A DNA stretch of 41,417 nt from CG1-02-35-72 sp036170135 (GTDB lineage: Bacteria > Bacteroidota > Bacteroidia > Flavobacteriales > Flavobacteriaceae): the NCBI GenBank assembly GCA_036170135.1, contig JAVHOP010000068.1:1-41417 (forward strand), given 5' to 3'. Both the position numbers and the translations under genes were made by a program. Shown here in pieces: positions 8,498 through 16,261 of the stretch (position 1 is its first letter; every line of letters begins with the position of its first letter). The notes below the pieces were generated by a model that made no database searches, was not told the origin of the DNA, and saw only the letters and a program-made list of their open reading frames with translations.

Positions 8498-9016
8498 ATG
8501 AATAAAGTAGATAAATTAAAAGAACAAAAAAAAGAGACTCCAAAGGAGACAAAGGCTACAAAAAAATCAACGGAAAATGAACTTAAAGAAAGCTTACAAC
8601 AAGAAAAAGATAAATTTTTAAGATTGTTTGCTGAGTTTGAAAATTATAAAAAACGAACCACTAAAGAACGCATCGAACTATATGGTACCGCCAATCAAGA
8701 ATTGATGACAGCATTGATTCCAGTTTTGGATGATTTTGATAGAGGCATAAAAGAGATTGGAAAATCGGGTGATAAACATAATTTAGAAGGTGTGCTCTTA
8801 ATTTATAACAAATGTAAGAACACCCTTGAACAAAGAGGTTTGAAACGAATAGAAATTAAACAAGGAGATAATTTTGACGTCGATTTTCAAGAAGCCATCA
8901 CACAAATTCCAGCACCTTCGGTTGAATTAAAAGGGAAAGTAATAGACGTTATTGAACAGGGTTACAAATTAAACGAAAAAGTAATAAGATACGCAAAAGT
9001 GGTTATTGGTCAATAA
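8498..9016 (+). CDS. grpE: Nucleotide exchange factor GrpE
   Basis: GrpE releases ADP from DnaK in the cytoplasmic Hsp70 cycle. The protein is 172 residues, within the usual range. It has a lysine- and glutamate-rich N-terminal segment (residues 1-30), a long coiled-coil helix from about 25 to 70 containing the family signature LFAEFENYKKRTTKERIE, a second helix pair (ALIPVLDDFDRGI, residues about 74-86), and the C-terminal beta-domain with the signature FDVDFQEAITQIP and VIEQGYKLNEKVIRYAKVVIG. dnaJ follows after 22 bases, so the two co-chaperones are made together; dnaK is not in the window. The start ATG is preceded by an A-rich stretch, and no Shine-Dalgarno motif is apparent, as usual in this phylum. 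Confidence 0.95.
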   Translation: MNKVDKLKEQKKETPKETKATKKSTENELKESLQQEKDKFLRLFAEFENYKKRTTKERIELYGTANQELMTALIPVLDDFDRGIKEIGKSGDKHNLEGVLLIYNKCKNTLEQRGLKRIEIKQGDNFDVDFQEAITQIPAPSVELKGKVIDVIEQGYKLNEKVIRYAKVVIGQ

Positions 9017-9038
9017 TCCAAACCAATAAAAATTATTT

Positions 9039-10160
9039 ATGAAAAAAGATTATTACGAAGTTCTAGGAATCTCTAGAAGTGCAGATGCTCAAGAAATTAA
9101 AAAAGCTTATCGCAAAAAAGCGATTCAATATCATCCTGATAAAAATCCCGGAAATTCAAGTGCCGAAGCTAAGTTTAAAGAGGCAGCCGAAGCTTATGAA
9201 ATATTGAGCAATGCCGATAAGAAAGCCCGTTATGATCAATACGGACACCAAGCTTTTGAAGGCAATGGTGGTTTTAACGGTGGCAGTATGAATATGGAAG
9301 ATATCTTTAGTCATTTTGGAGATATTTTTGGTGGTGCTTTTGGTGGTGGTGGCGGATTTTCAAGCGGTTTTGGTGGCAGCAGTCGTACCGCTAGAATAAA
9401 AGGTAGTAATTTGAGGATTCGTGTAAAATTGACACTTGAAGAAATTATAAATGGCGTCGAAAAGAAGGTTAAAGTACGTCGTATGGTGCAAGCGCCAGGT
9501 GCAAAATATAAAACCTGCACCACCTGTCACGGCAGTGGTCAAGTTTCTAGAATTACAAACACTATTTTGGGGCGCATGCAAACTTCGGCTACTTGTAGTT
9601 CTTGTGGAGGTGCTGGTCAGATTTTAGATAAAAAACCAGAGGGAGCAGATGCTAACGGTATGGTAATTAATGAAGATACCGTAAGTGTAAGTATTCCGGC
9701 AGGTGTTACCGATGGCGTTCAACTTAAAGTTGCAGGAAAAGGAAACGCGGCACCAGGGAATGGTATTGCTGGCGATATGTTGGTGGTTATCGAAGAAATT
9801 CCACATAGCATCTTAAAACGAGAAGGGCTTAATTTACATGTCGATTATTACATCAGCATTAGCGAAGCAGTTTTAGGAACATCAAAAGAGATTGATACCT
9901 TGTCAGGAATTGTTCGAATTAAAATAGATCCAGGAACACAATCGGGTAGGATTTTACGCTTGCGCGGAAAAGGAATTCCGAGTATTGAAAGCTACCAAAA
10001 AGGTGATTTATTGATTCACGTTAATGTATGGACTCCTAAGACATTGAATAAAGAACAACGCAAATTTTTTGAATCAATGGCTGATGATGAAAATTTTATT
10101 CCTAACCCTTCAGAAAGTGATAAGTCGTTTTTTGAGAAGGTAAAAGACATGTTTTCTTAA
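9039..10160 (+). CDS. dnaJ: Molecular chaperone DnaJ with a reduced zinc-binding region
   Basis: DnaJ delivers unfolded clients to DnaK and stimulates its ATPase. The 373 residues show the J domain (1-70) with the HPD motif at 32-34, a glycine/phenylalanine-rich linker (about 75-115), a zinc-binding region, and the C-terminal client-binding and dimerisation domains. The zinc region has only two CxxCxGxG motifs (CTTCHGSG and CSSCGGAG) instead of four. By position they correspond to motifs 2 and 3, which in E. coli DnaJ form the second zinc centre, the one needed for productive handover to DnaK; motifs 1 and 4 are absent. I recall the same arrangement in other flavobacterial DnaJ proteins, so it is probably a clade feature. 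The stop overlaps the convergent rsmD stop by 4 bases. Confidence 0.95.
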   Translation: MKKDYYEVLGISRSADAQEIKKAYRKKAIQYHPDKNPGNSSAEAKFKEAAEAYEILSNADKKARYDQYGHQAFEGNGGFNGGSMNMEDIFSHFGDIFGGAFGGGGGFSSGFGGSSRTARIKGSNLRIRVKLTLEEIINGVEKKVKVRRMVQAPGAKYKTCTTCHGSGQVSRITNTILGRMQTSATCSSCGGAGQILDKKPEGADANGMVINEDTVSVSIPAGVTDGVQLKVAGKGNAAPGNGIAGDMLVVIEEIPHSILKREGLNLHVDYYISISEAVLGTSKEIDTLSGIVRIKIDPGTQSGRILRLRGKGIPSIESYQKGDLLIHVNVWTPKTLNKEQRKFFESMADDENFIPNPSESDKSFFEKVKDMFS

Positions 10161-10699
10161 TCGGGGATTCTAAAAAAGCTAAACATACTGCCACCGTATT
10201 TTTTTGAATACGTAAAATTTGGTAAATCCGATAAATCAGTTGCTTTTGAATGCTCAATAACAAGTAAACCTTCTTCTTGCAAAAGTTGGCGGTTAAAAAC
10301 CGTAGTTACAATCTGTTCAAATTGCTCATCTGTAAAGCTATAAGGCGGATCACTAAAAATGACATCAAACTTCTGATTGGTTTTATCGAGGAATTTGTAC
10401 AAATCACTTTTAAAAGTATCGATTTTAAAATCAAATTCTTTAGCAACGCTATTTATAAACTTTATTGTGCTAATTTGCTCATCAACACTGGTGATGTTAG
10501 TAGTGCCTCTTGAGGCAAATTCAAAACTAATACTGCCAATACCACAGCACAAATCTAAAACCGAAATATTTTGAAAGTAAAACTGATTATTTAAAATATT
10601 AAATAGGGCTTCTTTAGCAAAATCTGTTGTGGGACGGATACTGTCATTTTTTGGGGCTGTTATACGCCTTCCCTTATATTTTCCTGAAATTATTCGCAT
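10157..10699 (-). CDS. rsmD: 16S rRNA (guanine(966)-N(2))-methyltransferase RsmD
   Basis: RsmD methylates G966 of 16S rRNA in assembled 30S subunits, using S-adenosylmethionine. The 180 residues begin with the diagnostic MRIISGKYKGRRI and IRPTTDFAKEALFNIL, followed by the SAM-binding motif LDLCCGIGSISFE (48-60; most homologues have LDLFAGTG) and the catalytic DPPY motif (117-120) in FSDPPYSF. It is the last gene of a three-gene minus-strand operon: its ATG overlaps the stop of the DUF3822 gene by one base (TAATG), which suggests translational coupling. Its own stop overlaps the convergent dnaJ stop. Confidence 0.93.
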   Translation of the reverse strand: MRIISGKYKGRRITAPKNDSIRPTTDFAKEALFNILNNQFYFQNISVLDLCCGIGSISFEFASRGTTNITSVDEQISTIKFINSVAKEFDFKIDTFKSDLYKFLDKTNQKFDVIFSDPPYSFTDEQFEQIVTTVFNRQLLQEEGLLVIEHSKATDLSDLPNFTYSKKYGGSMFSFFRIPD

Positions 10700-11574
10700 T
10701 ATAGTTGGTGTAAAAGGCTGTAAAATTGTCGTTTTTGTAAATCAGATAATGCAAACATTGGCTTATAATTTAGCTCGTAATCATAAAGTTTTACATTTTT
10801 AACATATTGATAAGCCATTGTAAAAAGTTTATCGGATGTGGTAATATTTCCTAATAGAACAAGGCTAAAAGTATTTGGATTTAGTGATAATTGTTCGGCT
10901 GTAAATAAAATGTAATAAATAAAATCTTCTTTAGTTTTATAATTAAATGTATTAAAAAGAAGTAATTTTTGTGCTTGGATAACAATAATTTCAAAATGTG
11001 AATCACAGATATGCGCATACATTTGAGGTTTGGTATTTAAACTATTTTGAGCTATTAAAGATTCAATTATCAAACTTGAAACGTGATGATATGTAAAGCT
11101 TCCAAACTTATCAATAAAGTAATTATTGATATTTACATACGGAATATATACATTGATGGCATTAATAGCATCTAATTCATCATAATCAAAAAAATCGTTT
11201 TCTAAAGTTTTAACCGAGTATCCCAGATAGTTTTTAATTTGTTCTTTATCAAACAAACTTTTAGGGACTAGAGCTGAAAGATTATTAATATGACAAACAA
11301 TTACTTTATTAAATGTAAAGTTAAATAGAGGTTCCTTTTTAAAGATGATTTCAACTTGGTCTAAAAGATCTTCGGGACTGGTAAGTTTAAAGTAATAGTG
11401 CTCTAAAACCTCTATACAACAAAAGGAATTGTTGTAGATACAAAAAGAAAATCCATCCAAACTGAGCTGGATGGATAAAGTATAATTATTTTGAACTGAT
11501 AAAACTAAATTATTGTTTATTAGCTTTAGCGGCTCTTTGTTCTGCTTTGTCATATAAAGGAGGCCAGTTTCCAT
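10699..11574 (-). CDS. DUF3822 family protein
   Basis: A protein of up to 291 residues matching DUF3822, a Bacteroidota family usually found next to rsmD, as here. The family start is recognisable in LVLSVQNNYTLSIQLSLDGFSFCIYNN; DUF3822 proteins have been noted to have an actin/Hsp70-like fold, but I see no nucleotide-binding motif that I would vouch for. The start is uncertain: the ATG at 11574 overlaps the upstream gene by 65 bases, and the next ATG at 11553 overlaps it by 44. The conserved part begins only after both, so the shorter form (residues from MTKQNKEPLK) is at least as likely. Cytoplasmic, no signal peptide. The overlap with both neighbours argues for a co-translated operon; function unknown. 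Confidence 0.78.
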   Translation of the reverse strand: METGLLYMTKQNKEPLKLINNNLVLSVQNNYTLSIQLSLDGFSFCIYNNSFCCIEVLEHYYFKLTSPEDLLDQVEIIFKKEPLFNFTFNKVIVCHINNLSALVPKSLFDKEQIKNYLGYSVKTLENDFFDYDELDAINAINVYIPYVNINNYFIDKFGSFTYHHVSSLIIESLIAQNSLNTKPQMYAHICDSHFEIIVIQAQKLLLFNTFNYKTKEDFIYYILFTAEQLSLNPNTFSLVLLGNITTSDKLFTMAYQYVKNVKLYDYELNYKPMFALSDLQKRQFYSLLHQL

Positions 11575-12253
11575 TTGTTACAATATCATCAAGAGATCCA
11601 ACAGAAACAAAAGCACCTTTAATTTCATCTCCACCAAGTTGTTCTTTTTCTTGTTTAATAAGTGAAATATCTTCGCCTTCTAATACAATAGATTTATCGA
11701 CTTGTGCTAAAAAAACAGGTACTTTTAAGCCTTCTACTTTTTCAACAAAACCAATTTTTATATCAAATTTTGAATTGGTACCTGGTACTAATAACATGTT
11801 TTTGTAATCTCTATTTTTAAAATGGTTTATTACAGGATCAAATCCTATGGTATCAATAACTTTGCGTTCTTCGTCAACGGTAATACTTCCTTTTTTGACA
11901 GAAACAACTATTTCTCTAGTTTGTAAAATAGGAAATTTTGCAGTTTCGATAAGTCTAATTAAAGCGACACCATCAGCGGTATAATTTCCTGTTATAGATT
12001 TATAGGCAATTTCGGCATCTCTAACCATCTTTAAATTATCAATAACTTTAGCATATTTAACTATTTTTCGTTCATTAAAGTTAATTGGAGACATAATACC
12101 AGCATAAACTTTGTAGCCTAAGAAAATGATTAAAATCCAAAGAACTACAGATATGAGCGATTGGATTTTTTTAGGGATAAACGTAACGATTCCTTTGGCT
12201 AAAAAAATGGTTATGGCAATTCCCAAAACAGTTATGATAATAAATTGTAACAT
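11510..12253 (-). CDS. Conserved flavobacterial two-TM protein of unknown function
   Basis: I do not recognise a named domain. The 247-residue protein has two predicted transmembrane helices at the N-terminus (about residues 2-23 and 33-52), followed by a roughly 190-residue soluble domain. The loop KGIVTFIPKKIQS between the helices is basic and therefore probably cytoplasmic, which would put the large domain outside, in the periplasm. That domain contains a repeated aspartate/lysine-rich beta pattern and ends in a charged tail (DKAEQRAAKANKQ). It is the first gene of the operon with DUF3822 and rsmD, and is divergent from the RecD-like helicase gene with back-to-back promoters. Gene order like this is common in flavobacteria by my recollection. 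No enzymatic function can be supported. Confidence 0.75.
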   Translation of the reverse strand: MLQFIIITVLGIAITIFLAKGIVTFIPKKIQSLISVVLWILIIFLGYKVYAGIMSPINFNERKIVKYAKVIDNLKMVRDAEIAYKSITGNYTADGVALIRLIETAKFPILQTREIVVSVKKGSITVDEERKVIDTIGFDPVINHFKNRDYKNMLLVPGTNSKFDIKIGFVEKVEGLKVPVFLAQVDKSIVLEGEDISLIKQEKEQLGGDEIKGAFVSVGSLDDIVTNGNWPPLYDKAEQRAAKANKQ

Positions 12254-12281
12254 TCTATTTTTTTTTATGTTAGACTGAACG

Positions 12282-12289
12282 CAAATCTA
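12282..12289 (-). promoter_or_regulatory. -7 element for the two-TM protein / DUF3822 / rsmD operon
   Basis: The minus strand reads TAGATTTG, a full match to TAnnTTTG, about 28 bases before the ATG at 12253. The -33 region is only a poor match (T-rich, no TTG). It lies back to back with the promoter of the helicase gene. Confidence 0.5.
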
Positions 12290-12333
12290 CAATTTTTTTT
12301 TAATCGTTAAAACTTTTACGCATAAATCAATCG

Positions 12334-12341
12334 TATCTTTG
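12334..12341 (+). promoter_or_regulatory. -7 element of the RecD-like helicase gene
   Basis: TATCTTTG is a full match to TAnnTTTG. Transcription would begin around 12346-12348, giving a leader of about 13 bases to the ATG at 12360. The last three bases of the element are the TTG triplet that could otherwise be taken for a start codon. Confidence 0.55.
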
Positions 12342-12359
12342 AAAAATATTTTTAATTTT

Positions 12360-13787
12360 ATGATAAATGCATCAAAACTTTTTAAAGATCAACTCTTAAA
12401 ATCATTTCCATTTGAACCCACAACGCTTCAGAATGAACTATTTACACGGTTATCTGATTATATTTTTAATGAAAATAACAATGAAGTATTTATTTTAAAA
12501 GGTTATGCCGGAACTGGAAAAACTTCAGTAATCAGTACGGTTGTTAATAATCTATGGCGAGCCGGGAAAAAAGCAGTTTTGTTAGCACCAACCGGAAGGG
12601 CAGCAAAGGTAATCGCAAATTATGCTCATTGTGAAGCTTTTACCATTCATAAAAAAATATATTTCCCAAAACCAAATAAAGGTGGCGGAATCAGTTTTAC
12701 TTTACAAAATAACAAACATACCGATACTTTATTTTTTGTAGACGAGAGCTCGATGATTTCGAATTCGGATAGCGATGCAAAATTGTTTGAAAATGGAGGA
12801 TTATTAGATGATTTGATGCAGTATGTTTACAACCAGAAAAAATGTAAACTCATTTTAATTGGCGATACGGCGCAATTACCGCCCGTAAAATTAGAAACAA
12901 GTCCGGCACTTGAATCGTCTTATATGCAAATAGATTATCATAAACAAGTCTTCTCGGTTGAGCTGACCGAAGTCATGCGCCAGCACAAAGACTCCGGAAT
13001 TCTTATCAACGCCACGCAATTAAGAGAACTGATTCAAAATAAAATTGTAGATAGTTTTAAGTTTAATTTGGGCTTTCCCGATTTGATTCGCTTAGAAGAT
13101 GGATTTGAGATACAAGACGCCATTCAGTCGGCTTATGATGATAATGGAGTAGAAGATACTGCCTTTATTGTGCGTTCTAACAAACGAGCCAACCAATACA
13201 ATCAACAAATTAGAAGTAAAATTCGCGGTTTAGAAAACGATATCACAACAGGCGATTATATTATGGTTGTTAAAAATAATTATTTTTGGCTCGATAAAAG
13301 TTCCAACGCCGGATTTATAGCCAATGGCGATATCTGCGAAATTATGGAACTTAAAAAAGTAAAAGCGCTTTATGGTTTCAATTTTGCTGAGGTAAAGTTG
13401 AGAATGATTGACTATCCCAATCAAAAACCTTTTGAAACTGTCATTTTATTAGATACCTTGACCTTAGATTCACCTGCGTTATCTTACGAAGATAATAATA
13501 AATTGTACCAAGAAATTGCCTTAGATTTTGCCGATATTACATCAAAGTATAAAAAGATGTTAGCCATTAAAGAAAACAAGTATTTCAATGCTTTACAGGT
13601 AAAGTTCTCGTATGCCATGACTTGTCACAAATCGCAAGGAGGGCAATGGAAAACAGTGTTTGTAGAGCAACCTTATCTACCCGAAGGGCAAGATATCGGA
13701 TTTTATAGATGGCTCTATACGGCAATCACAAGAGCAGAAGAAAAATTGTATTTAATTGGATTTAAAAATGAATTTTTTGAATTGTAA
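12360..13787 (+). CDS. RecD/Pif1-type ATP-dependent DNA helicase
   Basis: An SF1B-type helicase of 475 residues, in the family usually annotated as AAA family ATPase or RecD-like helicase; these move 5' to 3' on single-stranded DNA. Motifs in order: Walker A GYAGTGKTS (catalytic Lys54), LLAPTGRAAKVI (motif Ia), Walker B VDESSMIS, LIGDTAQLPPV (motif III), VELTEVMRQ (motif IV), FSYAMTCHKSQGGQWKTV (motif V) and YTAITRAEEKL (motif VI). I chose ATG 12360 rather than an in-frame TTG at 12339, because that TTG is part of the promoter -7 element and would lie upstream of the mRNA. It is much shorter than RecD2 or RecBCD RecD and lacks an N-terminal extension. An acyltransferase gene follows after 11 bases. 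Confidence 0.9.
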   Translation: MINASKLFKDQLLKSFPFEPTTLQNELFTRLSDYIFNENNNEVFILKGYAGTGKTSVISTVVNNLWRAGKKAVLLAPTGRAAKVIANYAHCEAFTIHKKIYFPKPNKGGGISFTLQNNKHTDTLFFVDESSMISNSDSDAKLFENGGLLDDLMQYVYNQKKCKLILIGDTAQLPPVKLETSPALESSYMQIDYHKQVFSVELTEVMRQHKDSGILINATQLRELIQNKIVDSFKFNLGFPDLIRLEDGFEIQDAIQSAYDDNGVEDTAFIVRSNKRANQYNQQIRSKIRGLENDITTGDYIMVVKNNYFWLDKSSNAGFIANGDICEIMELKKVKALYGFNFAEVKLRMIDYPNQKPFETVILLDTLTLDSPALSYEDNNKLYQEIALDFADITSKYKKMLAIKENKYFNALQVKFSYAMTCHKSQGGQWKTVFVEQPYLPEGQDIGFYRWLYTAITRAEEKLYLIGFKNEFFEL

Positions 13788-13798
13788 AACCTTTTAAA

Positions 13799-14353
13799 AT
13801 GAAAAAATTTATTGGAAGTTTTATTCTAACCATAAGTAGGTGGCATGCCGATTATCCTGCTAAATTTATGGTTGATAAATGTGTGATGCTAGCTGTGCCA
13901 CACACTTCAAATTGGGATTTGATGTACGCCTTGGCAGTTTATTGGAAAAAAGGTATCAAAGCAAATTTTTTGATTAAAGATACCTATACAAACGGAACTT
14001 TTGGCTTTTTCTTCAAATGGTTAGGCGCACTGGGCGTTGACCGGACTAAACACACCAACTTAGTTGATTATTCGGTTCAGTTGTTAAATTCATCCGAAAA
14101 ATTAGTTTTATTGATTCCGCCCGAAGGAACACGAAAATGGGTTGAAAAGTGGAAAACTGGTTTTTATCACATCGCCACACAGGCAAAAGTACCCGTGGCA
14201 TTGGGCTTTTTAGATTATAAAAATAAGATTGCCGGTGTTGGTGGAATTTATTACCTGACAGGCGATTTTAATGTTGACATGGCTAATATTCAAACCTTTT
14301 ATTTGAGCAAAACAGGCAAATACCCGAAGCTTTATAATAAAAGCATTTACTAA
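13799..14353 (+). CDS. PlsC-like acyltransferase (lysophosphatidic acid acyltransferase family)
   Basis: A 184-residue protein with the glycerolipid acyltransferase signature H-x4-D as HTSNWD (His35, Asp40), a second block with LIKDTYTNGTFGFFFKWLGALGVDR, the phosphate-binding block PPEGTRKWVEKWKTGFYHIA, and VPVALGFLDYKNK. These are motifs I-IV of the PlsC family in order. The expected reaction is transfer of an acyl group to a lyso-lipid at the inner membrane, but the acceptor cannot be told from sequence; an ornithine-lipid or other lipid acceptor is possible. There is no long transmembrane segment, so membrane association is likely peripheral. It follows the helicase gene closely and converges on the YwbE gene with a 4-base overlap of stops. 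Confidence 0.85.
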   Translation: MKKFIGSFILTISRWHADYPAKFMVDKCVMLAVPHTSNWDLMYALAVYWKKGIKANFLIKDTYTNGTFGFFFKWLGALGVDRTKHTNLVDYSVQLLNSSEKLVLLIPPEGTRKWVEKWKTGFYHIATQAKVPVALGFLDYKNKIAGVGGIYYLTGDFNVDMANIQTFYLSKTGKYPKLYNKSIY

Positions 14354-14556
14354 ATAATTTTTTTTACACGTCCTACAATTCCAGATGCGAGCATTACTTT
14401 GATACCGTGAGGGTGGTTTGCAGAATTTGTCAAGAGTCTTTTAACAATACCTTCGGTCAGTTGGCCACTGCGTTGGTCTTGTTTCTGAACGACTTCAACT
14501 TTTGAGCCAATTTTTATATTTTTGCGTGAGTTACCGCTTAGATTGCTCGTTTCCAT
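14350..14556 (-). CDS. YwbE family protein
   Basis: A 68-residue protein matching the small YwbE family (DUF2196), recognised by IKIGSKVEVVQKQDQRSGQLTEGIVKRLLTNSANHPHGIKVML. The pattern of short beta strands with glycine turns looks like a KOW/SH3-like barrel, which suggests nucleic-acid or ribosome contact, but no function is established to my knowledge. It lies 6 bases downstream of the YceI-like gene on the same strand and is probably co-transcribed with it. Its TAG stop overlaps the convergent acyltransferase stop. Confidence 0.85.
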   Translation of the reverse strand: METSNLSGNSRKNIKIGSKVEVVQKQDQRSGQLTEGIVKRLLTNSANHPHGIKVMLASGIVGRVKKII

Positions 14557-14562
14557 ATTATT

Positions 14563-15168
14563 TTATTGATAATTTAAATCAAACTCAACCTTAACAGAAT
14601 CTCCTGTTTTTAGCATTCCTAAAAGCGCTGTAGGTGGCTTAATGTTAAAGTCAGTCATTTTCAAATATTTAATTCCCTCAATCCTTACTTTACTATTTAA
14701 AACAGAAATATCAAAGATCAAATCTATGGGTTTAGTAACGCCCGCAATAGTTAACTGCCCTGAAGATTCGGCAGTATAAGTTTGGAAGCCTATTTCGGTT
14801 AACCGATTTAGTTTTTCTAACTTAAAGTTAATTGTAGGATAAAGTTTTGCTTTTAAAGCTATTTGAATCGATTTATTCATCGCTACTTTTGATGCTTTAA
14901 GTCGATCTACGATAACATTAAAAGTCAATTCTGAAATTGTTTTAAAATGGTCGTTTTCTATAATAAAAACCCCAGCTCCATTAAACAGCATACCTTCTAT
15001 GCGCCAATCGTGAAGATTAGAAGATCCTGTTACATTTAATGAACTTTTTGCATTATTCAGACTAAAAGTTTGCGCTAAAAGTGTTTGTGAAATTATTAAA
15101 GAGAATAAAATCAAATTGAGAATTTTTGACCTTAAAAAACAAAATAAGACATGATGTAATTTAGTCAA
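14563..15168 (-). CDS. YceI-like lipid-binding domain protein, exported
   Basis: A 201-residue protein. Residues 1-33 form a signal peptide with a basic stretch (LRSK) and a hydrophobic core ending SQTLLAQ. The remainder matches the YceI-like beta-barrel that binds isoprenoid or other amphiphilic molecules in the periplasm: SSLNVTGSSNLHDWRIEG at the start, strands around LTFNVIVDRLKASKVAMNKS, YPTINFKLEK, SGQLTIAGVTKPIDLIFDI and VRIEGIKYLKMTDFNIKPPTAL, TGDSVKVEFDL. The start is a TTG at 15166-15168: no ATG or GTG occurs in frame before or inside the signal peptide, and the nearby ATG at 15150-15152 is out of frame. YwbE follows after 6 bases. The ligand is unknown. Confidence 0.82.
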   Translation of the reverse strand: MTKLHHVLFCFLRSKILNLILFSLIISQTLLAQTFSLNNAKSSLNVTGSSNLHDWRIEGMLFNGAGVFIIENDHFKTISELTFNVIVDRLKASKVAMNKSIQIALKAKLYPTINFKLEKLNRLTEIGFQTYTAESSGQLTIAGVTKPIDLIFDISVLNSKVRIEGIKYLKMTDFNIKPPTALLGMLKTGDSVKVEFDLNYQ

Positions 15169-15211
15169 TTGATTTATAATTAATTTTATGCCGTTTTTAT
15201 TAAAAGACTGA

Positions 15212-15219
15212 CAAAAATA
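15212..15219 (-). promoter_or_regulatory. -7 element upstream of the YceI-like gene
   Basis: The minus strand reads TATTTTTG, matching TAnnTTTG, with a predicted leader of about 38 bases to the TTG start. No good -33 is visible at 17-23 bases. Confidence 0.4.
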
Positions 15220-15366
15220 TACAAACTAAATTAAATGCTTGTTGAAATTAACAAATATCAAAAAATCTGTTATTTTATTTGGTTATTAAATTGAAATATA
15301 TATCAATATTTTTATCGACTACAATCAGCCCAAATAATTTTTTTGGAGGATTTATATTAAAGTCTA

Positions 15367-16234
15367 ACTCGTTGTGCATTTAGGATAAGTTTAGTTTAAG
15401 ATTATTGATTGGTCTGAAAAAGACGAATTTATTAAGGTATTGAATCATAGTCAGAGCGGCAATTTTAGAAAGAATTTTTGTTTTGAAACCATCAAATGTT
15501 TTGGAGTAATTTCTGCGAATCAGAAATTGATCACATAATTGTGAGAATAAGGTTTCAATTCGTTTTCTAGCTTTCTTAAAGATATATGGTTGCAGTTGAA
15601 ATGACTTTTGATTTGCTCTTTTTGGTGATTCAAGTTTGATATTAGCCCTTTCAAATAGGTTTAATTGTAATTCTGTGGATAAGTATCCTCAATCTCCAAT
15701 AATCACACAATCTGATAGTTGAGTTTGAACATCTTTCATAAAACGAATATCATGGACTGATGCAGGGGTCATATTAATGCTTTGGAAAAAGCCATCAACA
15801 GAACAAATTCCGTAAAGTTTATAACCATAATAATATGAACTCTGCGATGCACAATATCCTTTATCTGGTGATGAAAAACTCTCTTCCTTGCAAATTTTAC
15901 TCCTGTTTGTTCTAGCATTTTTGCATACTTCAAGTTGCAATGAAATCTATCAAAGTGGTTAGACGAAGTCAATCAACCACAAATTAATCTTCAAACTCAT
16001 TAAAAGGATCTGAAAACTTAACTCGAAATTTTTCAAGTAAACCAAAAAGATTTCTTCTTCTGCGATTGTAAACACTTCTTTCAATTTGACCTTCCAAATA
16101 TGTCCCACTAATCAACATAAATAGTTGAAAATCAATATAAATACTCATATTTTATGCAGTCAAATTCAGGGATAGTATTTCAATTATTACACAATTTGGG
16201 CTTCCTTATTTAATTTTCTATATGCACAACACGT
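15367..16234 (-). mobile_element. IS982-family insertion sequence relic
   Basis: This 868-base element is bounded by imperfect 17-base terminal inverted repeats. The left end reads ACTCGTTGTGCATTTAG at 15367-15383 and the right end, on the minus strand, ACGTGTTGTGCATATAG at 16218-16234; 14 of 17 positions agree. Inside is a degraded IS982-type transposase reading on the minus strand. The element is somewhat shorter than the roughly 1 kb usual for the family, and the coding region for about the first 40 residues cannot be recognised, so an internal loss near the right end is likely. I found no convincing target-site duplication, consistent with an old insertion. It separates the YceI-like gene from glgA and accounts for most of the gene-free stretch 15169-16296. 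Confidence 0.8.
15380..16200 (-). pseudogene. IS982 family transposase, inactivated
   Basis: Read from right to left, the remnant begins as IEILSLNLTA, meets a TAA (16152-16154, probably from a glutamate codon), continues as NMSIYIDFQLFMLISG, EGQIERSVYNRRRRNLFG and FNEFED, then has a TAA (15984-15986) and a TGA (15969-15971) around FVVD, the first catalytic aspartate region. The frame shifts between 15969 and 15940, resumes as QLEVCKNARTNRSKICKE, KGYCASQSSYYYGYKLYG and ASVHDIRFMKDVQTQLSD, and is interrupted by TGA (15689-15691) where the family has the arginine of GDRGY, a single CGA-to-TGA change. It then runs through RKRIETLFSQLCDQF to a TAA at 15380-15382. Four nonsense codons and a frameshift make it non-functional. 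Confidence 0.85.
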
Positions 16235-16261
16235 TTATTTTTTAAATAAATCTTTAAAATA

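Noticed and set aside
9311..9806. Minus-strand open frames of 60-73 codons opposite dnaJ
   Set aside because: They lie wholly within dnaJ, arise from the glycine-rich coding sequence read in reverse, and resemble no family.
15769..15972. 67-codon minus-strand frame inside the IS relic
   Set aside because: It is a shifted reading of the IS982 transposase (the correct frame reads QLEVCKNAR and continues with KGYCAS); it has no family resemblance of its own.
15349..16252. Target-site duplication flanking the IS relic
   Set aside because: The bases immediately outside the two inverted repeats (ending AAAGTCTA on the left, starting TTATTTTT on the right) do not form a direct repeat; similarity is only AT-richness.
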